Assembly (NCBI RefSeq): GCF_028765575.1
Contig: NZ_JARACO010000002.1
Coordinates: 1-64,000, forward strand
DNA length: 64,000 nucleotides
Reading direction: 5' to 3'
Source: Aliivibrio sp. S3MY1
GTDB taxonomy: Bacteria > Pseudomonadota > Gammaproteobacteria > Enterobacterales > Vibrionaceae
A program made the position numbers and the translations under genes. Under the pieces are notes generated by a model. It saw only the letters and a program-made list of their open reading frames with translations, searched no databases and had not been told where the DNA came from. Below, piece after piece: positions 7,689 to 15,697 of this stretch; within the stretch, counting starts at the first letter, position 1, and the number at the start of each line of letters is the position of its first letter.

Positions 7689-9260
7689 ATGAACGACACC
7701 GCTGACCGATTACGACTCATTTTAGGTGACCAATTAAATGCCAGTCATTCATGGTTTCAACACCGCGATCCACAAACGATTTACGTGATTGCAGAAATGC
7801 ATCAAGAAACGGCCTATGTAAAACACCATGTTCAAAAAGTGTGTGCTTTTTTTGCTGCGATGACTCGGTTTGCAACTGCATTAGAAAGTGCAGGGCATCG
7901 AGTGATGCATTTAACCTTGGACGATACAGAGCCATTTGAAAAAATAGACGATCTATTAAATCACCTTATTACTAAACACCAAATTACCCATTTTGAGTAT
8001 CAACTCCCTGACGAATACCGTTTACGTAACATGCTTGATAAATACTGTTTGTCGTTAGCCATATCTTCTCAAGCTTATGAAAGTGAACACTTCTTTCTCT
8101 CTGAAGCGAACATTGAAAAAGAGTTTAAGCCGAACCATCATCATCGTATGGAACCCTTTTATCGTAAAATGAGAAAGCGCTTTAATATTCTGATGGAAGA
8201 GGGGGAGCCCGTTGCAGGCAAGTGGAACTTTGATGGTGCAAATCAAAACAAATTAAAGCCGAGCGAGTTTGATAGTGTGCCCACGCCTTTATTATTCGCG
8301 AACGATGTCACTGATATTCTTGAGCGCTTAGAACGTCATAATGTAACTATGATAGGCCAAGCGGATAATCACCTACTATGGCCTGTAAATCGGCAGCAGG
8401 CGAGTGAGTTATTAGTGTTTTTCTGTCGCTATTGCTTACCGTTGTTTGGGAAGTTTCAAGATGCAATGACATGTAAACTTGATGATTTACTCAGACAAAA
8501 ACAATGGAGTTTGTTTCATAGCCGTTTATCCTTTGCTCTTAATGCAAAAATACTCAGTCCTATGCAAGTGATTGATACTGCTATTACGGAGTTTAATCAA
8601 CGCCCAGATGCTATAGACATTGCTCAGATAGAAGGTTTTGTTCGTCAAATTCTAGGGTGGAGAGAGTTTGTACGTGGGATCTACTGGCGCAATATGCCTG
8701 ATTATCAAAACCTAAATACACTTGAAGCGTCATTATCATTACCAAGTTGGTTTTGGACAGGGAAAACAAAAATGAATTGTATGCATCATGCAATACAACA
8801 GTCTCTTGATTTCGCCTACGCACACCATATTCAACGTTTAATGATCACGGGTAACTTTTGTCTATTAACCGGTATTAGACCTGACGAAGTCGATGAGTGG
8901 TATTTAGGGATTTATATCGACGCAATCGAGTGGGTTGAAATGCCAAATACCCGAGGCATGAGCCAGTTTGCAGATGGTGGCATTGTTGCCTCTAAGGCTT
9001 ATGCTGCCAGTGGTAACTACGTGAATAAAATGAGTGATTATTGCTCTGATTGTCACTATAACGTGAAGCAAATAACTGAACCAAAAGCATGCCCATTAAA
9101 TGCGCTGTATTGGCATTTTATGCATACACACATTGAGCAGTTTAATAATAATCCACGCACCAGAATGGTCTATGCAAATTGGAAGAAAAAATCAGCAGAG
9201 CAGCAGCAAGTTATCTTAGAGAGAGCGGAGCAGTTGCTGTTGAATATTGTGGGGCTGTAG
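7689..9260 (+). CDS. Iron-sulfur cryptochrome/photolyase family protein (FeS-BCP type)
   Basis: The 523-residue protein belongs to the bacterial cryptochrome and photolyase group that includes PhrB (6-4) photolyases. It begins with RLRLILGDQLNASHSWF, the antenna-domain motif, and ends with the FAD-binding helical domain. GWREFVRGIYW and MITGNFCLLTGIRPDEVDEW are typical core motifs. Cysteines in the GNFCLL and YCSDCHYN segments and in KACPLN fit the four ligands of the [4Fe-4S] cluster. Such enzymes use blue light to repair UV lesions. The ATG at 7689 is preferred over 7683 because the AAAGGA site overlaps the earlier one. It follows the DUF2256 gene. Confidence 0.9.
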   Translation: MNDTADRLRLILGDQLNASHSWFQHRDPQTIYVIAEMHQETAYVKHHVQKVCAFFAAMTRFATALESAGHRVMHLTLDDTEPFEKIDDLLNHLITKHQITHFEYQLPDEYRLRNMLDKYCLSLAISSQAYESEHFFLSEANIEKEFKPNHHHRMEPFYRKMRKRFNILMEEGEPVAGKWNFDGANQNKLKPSEFDSVPTPLLFANDVTDILERLERHNVTMIGQADNHLLWPVNRQQASELLVFFCRYCLPLFGKFQDAMTCKLDDLLRQKQWSLFHSRLSFALNAKILSPMQVIDTAITEFNQRPDAIDIAQIEGFVRQILGWREFVRGIYWRNMPDYQNLNTLEASLSLPSWFWTGKTKMNCMHHAIQQSLDFAYAHHIQRLMITGNFCLLTGIRPDEVDEWYLGIYIDAIEWVEMPNTRGMSQFADGGIVASKAYAASGNYVNKMSDYCSDCHYNVKQITEPKACPLNALYWHFMHTHIEQFNNNPRTRMVYANWKKKSAEQQQVILERAEQLLLNIVGL

Positions 9261-9374
9261 GTTTTTTGATAAATATATAGTTATGTATATCGTTTCTCCT
9301 TAAAAAGATCGTTAGCATCAATCTTAATAATATTATTTTCAAATCTCGATTGGATATTATTTTTATATCATTGT

Positions 9375-9491
9375 ACTGTTTTTATAAACAGTGCTATTTT
9401 ATCCCTTGTTTTTAGTTTTTAAATACTAAACAAGTTACTAATGCGATGTGTACAGTGACTCTAGTCACATATATGGTTATAAACTGTAACC
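9375..9491. repeat. Three short inverted repeats ahead of the ABC-3C-like operon
   Basis: Three dyads lie between the photolyase and the nuclease gene: ACTGTTT-TTAT-AAACAGT at 9375-9392, GTGACT-CT-AGTCAC at 9455-9468 and GGTTA-TAAACTG-TAACC at 9475-9491. The first could be a weak terminator of the photolyase gene. The latter two lie 80-115 bp before the likely start at 9570 and could be operators. Function is inferred only from position. Confidence 0.4.
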
Positions 9492-9569
9492 CTCTATTAT
9501 ATAAGGATTAACTGATACTCACAGAGCGCGTATGATGCGGATTATTTATACGTGATAGGTGCTCAAGAT

Positions 9570-10490
9570 ATGATTCATACTGATATTGGCCTGTTAGATG
9601 GTGACAGATGGGAAAGGTTAATCCAGTCGGTTTTTAAAAAAAGATATGACACTTATCAAGACATGGTTGCTTCTCCCGGTGATTTAGGAATTGAAGGTTT
9701 CGTTCTTGACGAAGGAATAATGATTCAATGTTACTGCCCTGATGAAGAGTATAATGCTGGCATTTTGCATGAAAAACAACGGGATAAGATAACGACTGAT
9801 ATAGGTAAGCTTGCTAAAAACGAAGACGACCTAATAAAGCATATCGGAGACTGCAAAATATCTAAGTGGTTATTTATTACACCTCGTATTGGGAAGCATG
9901 ATATTCATGCGCATGCGAGAAAGAAAGAAGCAGAAGTTAAGGCTCAAGGATTAGCATTTATTGCTGATGATTTCCAAATACTAGTTAAAGATTTGGATTA
10001 CTTCATTCAAGACATCAGGCAACAGCAGATTGTAAATGGTACGCAATTATGTTTCACGAGTGCTAATGGTCAAGTGATTTCAGAGCCAGAATTAACAACT
10101 GAATATGATGACAATATTAATGAAAAAAACCAAATTCGTAGCATTGTAAAAGATATTTATAAGCCCAATGTTCATGAGCGTTTTAACGAAAATACGAAAA
10201 AGCAATATCTTGAAGGGTATGACATTTTAAGGCGTATTTTTAATCAATCTCCAGAACTATATGAACGTATAGCTAAGCTTTTAAACAATTTTGAGGATGA
10301 GGTAGAGGAAGTGTCGATGACATGGGAGGGGAACCCTCAAAAATTGATCTCGTTAGTTGAAGGAAAACTAATTGATCGATTTGAAAAGGAGCCATATATC
10401 TCAACAATCGAGCATGAAGATTTAGTATCGATAACTAAACATATGATAGCTAGATGGATAGCGGAATGTCCCATGAGGATTGAGTCGTGA
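9570..10490 (+). CDS. PD-(D/E)XK-like nuclease, effector component of an ABC-3C-like system
   Basis: The 306-residue protein starts with an Mrr-like restriction-nuclease fold: GDRWERLIQSVFKKRYDTYQ, then SPGDLGIEGF, then MIQCYCPDEEY. The D-x-G-I-E and Q-C-Y pattern matches a PD-(D/E)XK variant in which the usual lysine is replaced. The C-terminal half is a separate helical domain, probably the part that contacts its partners. The ATG at 9570 is chosen over the GTG at 9552 because AGGTG lies about 8 bases upstream. Its stop overlaps the next start by 4 bp. Together with the next two genes it matches the effector/middle/ATPase order described for ABC-three-component conflict systems (family knowledge, not verified here). 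Loss of the lysine leaves cleavage activity uncertain. Confidence 0.65.
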   Translation: MIHTDIGLLDGDRWERLIQSVFKKRYDTYQDMVASPGDLGIEGFVLDEGIMIQCYCPDEEYNAGILHEKQRDKITTDIGKLAKNEDDLIKHIGDCKISKWLFITPRIGKHDIHAHARKKEAEVKAQGLAFIADDFQILVKDLDYFIQDIRQQQIVNGTQLCFTSANGQVISEPELTTEYDDNINEKNQIRSIVKDIYKPNVHERFNENTKKQYLEGYDILRRIFNQSPELYERIAKLLNNFEDEVEEVSMTWEGNPQKLISLVEGKLIDRFEKEPYISTIEHEDLVSITKHMIARWIAECPMRIES

Positions 10491-10939
10491 GTAAACTAAT
10501 ATTTAACCGTAAAAAAGCTTCGGTTATCCCTGAATTGAGGCCAATGTTTAAAATTGGCAAGTTGCTCCTTATTTTGAAACTTTGTTGTAGTGGAGGTAAA
10601 GCTAGCTTATTAAAATTACATTTATTTAATTGGGCGATGCTTGAACCTCAGCGAATGAAGGCATTGCAGCTTTCTGCTGAAAAGAAAGAGTTGGTATTAG
10701 GTGTATGGGGGATCGACCCCTCGTTAAATATGGCTTTGAGTTATGCGACGTCTGAAGGTTTGCTTGCGAGAACAAGTAATGGAGCATATCAGTTAACTAC
10801 AAAGTCTGAAAACTTTATATCAGGAACTAAGCTAATTGAACTCTTTGATTCAGAAGCTAATGAATTGAAAATAATTGCAAAAAAAATTACTGAAGCAATG
10901 GTAACTAAAGCAGCGAAAAGGTGGGTAGATGAAGTTTAA
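10487..10939 (+). CDS. ABC-3C-like middle component
   Basis: The 150-residue protein begins with GTG, overlapping the nuclease stop by 4 bp, and its end overlaps the ATPase start by 11 bp. It is probably a winged-helix protein: the segment with GKLLLILKLCCSGGKASLLK and the later SYATSEGLLARTSNGAYQLT look like a helix-turn-helix and wing. Small middle proteins of this size, with a winged-helix fold and placed between effector and ATPase, are the hallmark of ABC-3C systems. The role is probably to bridge sensor and effector; this is inference. Confidence 0.6.
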   Translation: MSKLIFNRKKASVIPELRPMFKIGKLLLILKLCCSGGKASLLKLHLFNWAMLEPQRMKALQLSAEKKELVLGVWGIDPSLNMALSYATSEGLLARTSNGAYQLTTKSENFISGTKLIELFDSEANELKIIAKKITEAMVTKAAKRWVDEV

Positions 10940-13043
10940 TCAATTATTTGTAAAGTTATCCGCAACAGACAACAAGGATTATGGATATATAATTCCATTT
11001 AGCTCCGGATTAAATATTATTCGAGGTGATAACTCCTCAGGAAAAAGTACTTTCGTAAACTCTTTAATTTACGCTCTTGGTATGGAAGAAATTATAGGTT
11101 CTAAGGGAAGTGCTGCATTACCATATGCATTAAAAGATAGATTTGATTTAGATGGTGTAGAGAAACGAGTTGTGAGTTCTACGGTTTATTTAGAATTAGA
11201 GAATAAATATGGACAGACGATAACTCTGAAGCGTGCTATAAAATCGGAAACTATCGACAGCAAGCTAATTCAAATTATTGAAGGTGCATACTTGACCAAT
11301 CAATCATTATCGAGCTTGCGAAGTCAGTATACTTTTTTACATGATCCTGGCTCAGCTCAAGATGAGAATCGAGGTTTCTTCGCATATTTAGAGAGGTTTT
11401 TGGGTATAGAACTTCCTAATTTGTCGGATAATAAAGGCAAAGAAACAAAGTTGTATTTACAGTCTGTTTTTTCTGCTTTGCTTATTGAGCAGAAAAGAGG
11501 TTGGACTGATTATATTGCCAATATTCCATATTATGGTGTGAGTGGTATGAGAGAGAAAGTTGCTAGTTTTTTACTCGATCTTGATAGCTTCAGGAATACC
11601 AAAAAACTCAATGAACTACAATCTCAAAGGGCGAAAGTGATCAGTGAGTGGTCTGAATCAGCCACAGAAATTAAAGTATCGGTAGAGAATGAATATTTAT
11701 CTGTATCGGGAGTAAGTAAAACACCATCAGTTGATTTTGACCCGAAATTAGTAACAATAGGTGAACGAATAGGTTTAGAGGTGAGATCTTTTGAACAGAT
11801 TAAATCTGAACTCAATAAAGAAATGTATGAAGTAGTTCAAAATGAAAAGGCACAGCTTTCAGGTGATTCACCAGACTTAGTAATTAAAATTGAATCAGTT
11901 CAAAATAGGATTGATGAACTCTTACTCATGCAGAGTATGTGTGGGAGCCAAATAAAGATTAATGAGTCTCAACTTGGTCAATATGTAGAAAGCTTAGAGA
12001 GTATTGAAAAAGATTTGAAGGGCAATAAACTCACTAGGAAGCTAATCAAGTTTGGTGTTGACGAAGCAGATCTGGATTTGGCTAAGGGTAAGTGTCATAC
12101 CTGTCTAAATCCTATTGATGATATTTTGATTTCTCCAAATAGTATTGCAATGCCTATGTCACTTGAAGAAAATATCATTCACTTAGATAATCAGAAGAAG
12201 ATGACCAAATCGCTAATTGATGGCCTTCAAAAAACAATTGAGCGCGATAAAGGTCAACTTTTGATAATAAATCGTGAGATTATTGAGTTTAGGAAAGAAC
12301 TTATTTCATTGAAACGAGATATTAAATCAACAAACAGCATCAAAGAAGCAGATATTAGAAAGAAAATTGTTATAGAAAACCGTCAAGTAGGTCTGAAAAA
12401 TCTTGAAGAAAAAGTGGAAGGGTATATCACAACATTAGTTATTTTAGCTAGACGGTATAAGACATTAAATGGTGATATTGCACGCTTGTCTAAACATAGT
12501 TTTACAGGGCATGATTGGGAGAAGATAAGCACTTTTTCTGCAGAGTTTAAGTTATTAGCTTCGAAATTTGGTTACCGTAGTGCTGAAGTTGATGAGATAG
12601 AGGTGAAGGCTGGAACGCTTCTTCCTTACCTTAGTGATATAGAACTCAGAGAGCAGGTGGATACACCCACAGAGCTTCAGCAAAAACAAAGTTCAAGTAT
12701 AACAGATATTAAGTCAGATTCATCAGCTAGTGATTTTGTAAGGCTTATTTGGTCTTATTTAATTGCATTATATAAAGTATCTGCATCTCAAGGGGGAAAT
12801 CACCCAGGGTTAATACTGTTCGATGAGCCAGCTCAGCACTCAATGAGTACAAAGAGTGTGAATCAAATGCTCGATACTTTAGCAAATAGTCGTGGTTTAC
12901 AAAGTATTGTTGCAGCATCATTTGATGAAAATGAAGATACCTTCAATTCTTCAGTAGCAGGATTAAACGAAAATAGCTTTAATCTGATTCGTCTCCCTAG
13001 AAAAGTAATCAGAAGGCTGGAAACCAGAGTAGCGGGTGACTAA
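10929..13043 (+). CDS. Rad50/SMC-type ABC ATPase of an ABC-3C-like system
   Basis: The 704-residue protein carries Walker A GDNSSGKST at residues 33-41 and Walker B GLILFDEPAQH near residue 632, with AASFDE as a likely switch region. Between them lie about 500 residues of mainly helical, coiled-coil-prone sequence with a C-x2-C pair (KCHTCLNP) near residue 388, placed like a Rad50 zinc hook. Such ATPases sense DNA or phage structures and drive an effector. The start overlaps the middle-component stop by 11 bp, so all three genes are translationally coupled. The operon is AT-rich, in keeping with horizontal acquisition. Confidence 0.75.
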   Translation: MKFNQLFVKLSATDNKDYGYIIPFSSGLNIIRGDNSSGKSTFVNSLIYALGMEEIIGSKGSAALPYALKDRFDLDGVEKRVVSSTVYLELENKYGQTITLKRAIKSETIDSKLIQIIEGAYLTNQSLSSLRSQYTFLHDPGSAQDENRGFFAYLERFLGIELPNLSDNKGKETKLYLQSVFSALLIEQKRGWTDYIANIPYYGVSGMREKVASFLLDLDSFRNTKKLNELQSQRAKVISEWSESATEIKVSVENEYLSVSGVSKTPSVDFDPKLVTIGERIGLEVRSFEQIKSELNKEMYEVVQNEKAQLSGDSPDLVIKIESVQNRIDELLLMQSMCGSQIKINESQLGQYVESLESIEKDLKGNKLTRKLIKFGVDEADLDLAKGKCHTCLNPIDDILISPNSIAMPMSLEENIIHLDNQKKMTKSLIDGLQKTIERDKGQLLIINREIIEFRKELISLKRDIKSTNSIKEADIRKKIVIENRQVGLKNLEEKVEGYITTLVILARRYKTLNGDIARLSKHSFTGHDWEKISTFSAEFKLLASKFGYRSAEVDEIEVKAGTLLPYLSDIELREQVDTPTELQQKQSSSITDIKSDSSASDFVRLIWSYLIALYKVSASQGGNHPGLILFDEPAQHSMSTKSVNQMLDTLANSRGLQSIVAASFDENEDTFNSSVAGLNENSFNLIRLPRKVIRRLETRVAGD

Positions 13044-13195
13044 TTCTTTATTAGATAAAGTAAGAAAGGAATTGATATGGTGCTTTTTCTATAATTCAAA
13101 CCCATGGAAAGAGCCTAGGATATTAAGTTATTTGTAGATACTAAATTAACGAAATCTTTGACTCGAATTTGTCCAAAAAAAGTCACCTAACTAGA

Positions 13196-13230
13196 AAAAT
13201 GGATGCCGACAATACCTGCATCCATTTTTT
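13196..13230 (-). terminator. Terminator after hipA, ATGGATGC-stem type
   Basis: AAAATGGATGC pairs with GCATCCATTTT, with flanking A and T runs, so it can work in both directions. It lies 11 bp past the hipA stop and near the end of the ABC-3C-like operon. A near copy lies at 14962-14993, on the other side of hipBA. Confidence 0.8.
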
Positions 13231-13241
13231 AATCACTCAAA

Positions 13242-14561
13242 TTATAATTCTTTGTTTAAGCGGATCTTATTTACCATTCTCAATGCATTACTGAAGATGC
13301 TGTCAGAGATACTTTTTGGAAAATCGCTTGGTAATTCTGCTTCTAATTCCTTAATGGCCTTAGGCATATCAACCGCAAATTCTTTCATTATCTCCTCCAT
13401 TCTTGCAGTATCAAACCCAACTGCTTTAGCCGTATCAATAAAATGACGTGTGTATATTTTATCAATAGGGTATTTCTTTCCTTTCGATGCTGTTAGTCCC
13501 ATTGCCAGTTTTAATGAGCGGATATTCATCCCTTTACCACCTAAGATTGGGTAGGCGGATAAAATGTCATAAAAGGGCGTAAGGTGATAACTGCCTTGTG
13601 CATTAATAAAAATGGAGAAGTTTTTTGCGTGTCCATCTGTTGCACCAATTAACCATTGAAATACCTGAAATCGTATAAAAGCATCACGATCTTTTAATGA
13701 TTGGCTTGAGCCCATTAGAAGATCCATAATGATTTTTATACTTGGGCCTCCATCTGCTTCATATTTGATTGATGATGGCAATCCAAATGCTTGGCACATA
13801 TCTTCTTGCGGTAATCTTAATAGCTTGGTGTTATTTTTAATCCATCGTCTATCAAATCGTTCTACAGCAATGGCTTTTATTCCATCACTATGAATTATTT
13901 CAACATTAGGTACATTGAATCCTAACTTCTTCGCTAATTGGATGCACAGGTATTCATTTTCTACACTATCACTCATATCGAGAGTAGCATTAGGTTGTTG
14001 AATTTTACCTATGGGTAATTTGATTATATGTGTTGTTGGCGTTGATGCTTTCGGTATACACCATTGATCATTTATTTTGAGTAACGCTGTTTTTTCTTGT
14101 GCTCCGGCAACCGAAATTCGAAAGTCTGATTCATCTTCTAACATTCCTAATGGGATATTGGACTGATAGGCTGAGAGTACTTGTTTGAGCCGTGCTGGAG
14201 TTAAAACTTCATAATCCAGTTGTTTGGTATTTGGTTCTTCATCGTTAGTTAATAAAGAAATTGCACCGACGCTGTCTTTGCCAACTTCATGAAGTAAATC
14301 GAACGTTTGACGAGATTTAGCTTGGTATCTGGCAACGATGCGATCTCTGACTTCTGATAAATCAGGTAATAGGTTGTCGAAGTAATTAATAACGCAATCA
14401 CTGGTTATCTTTGGATACTGTAGGGGGAGGGATAATGAAAGAGGTCTTCCTACCGTGCTTTCAATCCATGATTTATCGTATTGAAACTGATGTGCACCGT
14501 TACTGAGTTTAGTAAATTCTCCAACACGCTCACCATTCATGTATGCAATTAATACAGCCAT
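13242..14561 (-). CDS. hipA: HipA serine/threonine kinase toxin
   Basis: HipA phosphorylates glutamyl-tRNA synthetase in E. coli, halting translation and giving persister cells. This 439-residue protein matches E. coli HipA along its length. Key motifs are present: DFRISVAGAQEKTALL (ATP-binding loop with the autophosphorylated serine), PTTHIIKLPIG, GATDGHAKNFS (catalytic aspartate) and LTPFYDIL (metal-binding aspartate). No active-site loss was seen, so it should be active. The ATG at 14561 is preferred because GAGG lies 7 bases upstream and its A is the last base of the hipB stop (TAATG). An alternative start is at 14567. Confidence 0.95.
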   Translation of the reverse strand: MAVLIAYMNGERVGEFTKLSNGAHQFQYDKSWIESTVGRPLSLSLPLQYPKITSDCVINYFDNLLPDLSEVRDRIVARYQAKSRQTFDLLHEVGKDSVGAISLLTNDEEPNTKQLDYEVLTPARLKQVLSAYQSNIPLGMLEDESDFRISVAGAQEKTALLKINDQWCIPKASTPTTHIIKLPIGKIQQPNATLDMSDSVENEYLCIQLAKKLGFNVPNVEIIHSDGIKAIAVERFDRRWIKNNTKLLRLPQEDMCQAFGLPSSIKYEADGGPSIKIIMDLLMGSSQSLKDRDAFIRFQVFQWLIGATDGHAKNFSIFINAQGSYHLTPFYDILSAYPILGGKGMNIRSLKLAMGLTASKGKKYPIDKIYTRHFIDTAKAVGFDTARMEEIMKEFAVDMPKAIKELEAELPSDFPKSISDSIFSNALRMVNKIRLNKEL

Positions 14562-14809
14562 TACCATGCCTCATCGTCTAGATTGTCTTCGTGACTTGTT
14601 GGAGTTTGCTCTTGAATAATGCAATGAACTTCTAATGCATGAAGGATCTTAAAGAGTGTCTGTAACTGAGTGGTTTCAGGATGATTCTCAAAGCTAGATA
14701 GGGTGGATTGTTTTACGCCAACTTTTTTAGCAAGCTCTGTTTGAGTCAAATTGTGTTTGGTTCTAATAAGCTTTAAGTGGTTAGCTAATTGTTTTGGATT
14801 ATAAATCAT
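14561..14809 (-). CDS. hipB: HipB antitoxin, Xre-family DNA-binding repressor
   Basis: HipB binds and neutralises HipA and represses the operon. The 82-residue protein has an Xre-type helix-turn-helix, with TQTELAKKVGVKQSTLSSFE as its core, and ends in an acidic tail finishing with tryptophan, as in E. coli HipB, whose C-terminal tryptophan tail also matters. The start MIYNPKQLANHL is chosen because GGGG lies 6 bases upstream; starts at 14812, 14821 and 14824 are also in frame. Four operators lie upstream (14834-14935). Confidence 0.93.
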   Translation of the reverse strand: MIYNPKQLANHLKLIRTKHNLTQTELAKKVGVKQSTLSSFENHPETTQLQTLFKILHALEVHCIIQEQTPTSHEDNLDDEAW

Positions 14810-14833
14810 CATACACCCCATCATATTATGTGA

Positions 14834-14935
14834 TATCCCCGATAGAGGATAATTAATAATATATCCCCTATCGGGGATAAGTCAATGTATATCCCCGATC
14901 GAGGATAAAGTAGGTGTTATCCCTTGTCGGGGATA
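14834..14935 (-). promoter_or_regulatory. hipBA operator array: four TATCC-N8-GGATA sites
   Basis: Four perfect copies of TATCC-N8-GGATA occur at 14834-14851, 14862-14879, 14890-14907 and 14918-14935. Each start is exactly 28 bp after the last. TATCC-N8-GGATA is the known HipB operator of E. coli, which also has four. The equal pitch suggests cooperative HipB binding on nearly one face of the helix with strong looping or filament formation. Confidence 0.95.
14856..14885 (-). promoter_or_regulatory. hipBA promoter, with an operator as its spacer
   Basis: On the minus strand a TTGACT -35 box (14885-14880) and a TATTAT -10 box (14861-14856) are separated by 18 bp. That spacer is exactly operator 2, and operator 1 lies over the expected start of transcription. 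HipB binding would therefore block polymerase directly. Confidence 0.8.
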
Positions 14936-14961
14936 AAGTGATAGTCAAAAACGAATTACAA

Positions 14962-14993
14962 AAAATGGATGCAGCCAAAACTACATCCATTTT
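14962..14993 (-). terminator. Second ATGGATGC-stem terminator, upstream of hipBA
   Basis: AAAATGGATG pairs with CATCCATTTT, with T-rich ends. It resembles the hairpin at 13196-13230, including the TAATnACTCAAA that follows on the plus strand. It probably ends the six-gene minus-strand operon that finishes at 15065. Confidence 0.7.
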
Positions 14994-15064
14994 ATTAATT
15001 ACTCAAAGCTACAAATAATGTTTTAGCTCTTATCTAAAAATATGTCTCTTTAATTGTTAAGTAT

Positions 15065-15199
15065 TTAGTCTTCTAGATAATCATCATTATTAGGGTTATG
15101 AGCATCAGCCCAGTCATCCATATCACTATCATTATTTGGATTGTTGATATCAGACCATAAATCTAGTTCATCTTGTGACATATCACTTGAATCAGGCAT
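15065..15199 (-). CDS. 44-residue acidic protein with two W-x-D-x2-NPNN repeats
   Basis: A very small acidic protein with an internal duplication: LWSDINNPNNDSD and DWADAHNPNNDD. The repeat unit W-x-D-x2-N-P-N-N-D is clear. Tiny proteins with NPNN motifs occur in many gamma-proteobacteria but have no known function as far as I can recall. Its start lies one base after the stop of the 46-residue gene upstream, so it is the last gene of the operon. A terminator follows at 14962-14993. Confidence 0.65.
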   Translation of the reverse strand: MPDSSDMSQDELDLWSDINNPNNDSDMDDWADAHNPNNDDYLED

Positions 15200-15200
15200 A

Positions 15201-15341
15201 TTATTTTTTTCCTTGATTAGGATTTAATTGTTTGCCGCGATTACCTTGGTTTTGGTCATATTGTCGGTTAGTTCCATTACTACCTTTATTGGAATTTTGT
15301 TGGTTTGCTGAATTACTTGCTGGTGTAATTTTCTTACTCAT
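15201..15341 (-). CDS. 46-residue N/Q/G-rich protein with an LNPN motif
   Basis: A small basic protein starting MSKKITPASNSANQQ and ending NRGKQLNPNQGKK. It is rich in asparagine, glutamine, glycine and serine and probably unstructured. It shares an NPN motif with the 44-residue product of the next gene. An AAGGAT site precedes the ATG. It lies 15 bp after the 93-residue gene and 1 bp before the 44-residue gene. Function unknown. Confidence 0.6.
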   Translation of the reverse strand: MSKKITPASNSANQQNSNKGSNGTNRQYDQNQGNRGKQLNPNQGKK

Positions 15342-15356
15342 TATCAATATCCTTAC

Positions 15357-15638
15357 TTAGTAACTAGATTTCCGGATTTGGTTTATAATTCGCTCAAATC
15401 CTTGTCTAGTTGTAATTGTCTTAGGGTGAAATCCATCAGGAGCAACATGCCAAATAAACCTAAATCCTTTACCTAACTTGAATCTAATATAAGTAGGGCA
15501 AGATTGGATCTTTCTTCCTCCTAGTGCTGAATATAAAGTACCTTCTTTGAGTTTTTTCTCAATGTCGAAAGCTTTCTTTGTATAGCATCTAGGAAGCCTA
15601 GATTGAAATGTATCAATAAGGTGTTTAGTTGAAGTCAT
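15357..15638 (-). CDS. 93-residue basic protein of unknown function, possibly RelE/ParE-like
   Basis: The ATG at 15638 is preceded by a strong AAGGAG site 7 bases away; an in-frame start 15 codons upstream lacks one. The protein is basic, with a helix-rich first half (KKAFDIEKKLKEG) followed by strands such as YIRFKLGKGFRFIWHV. That layout is reminiscent of small RelE/ParE-type folds, but no catalytic residues can be assigned, so this is only a suggestion. The next small gene starts 15 bp downstream. Confidence 0.6.
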   Translation of the reverse strand: MTSTKHLIDTFQSRLPRCYTKKAFDIEKKLKEGTLYSALGGRKIQSCPTYIRFKLGKGFRFIWHVAPDGFHPKTITTRQGFERIINQIRKSSY

Positions 15639-15697
15639 TCTTTCTCTCCTTGATGAACTGTTATCAAGGATGAATGAGTGCACTGCACTCGCAACAA

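Noticed and set aside
13184-15010. Integron attC sites around hipBA
   Set aside because: The flanking hairpins lack a proper RYYYAAC/GTTRRRY pair; they look like terminators with similar stems.
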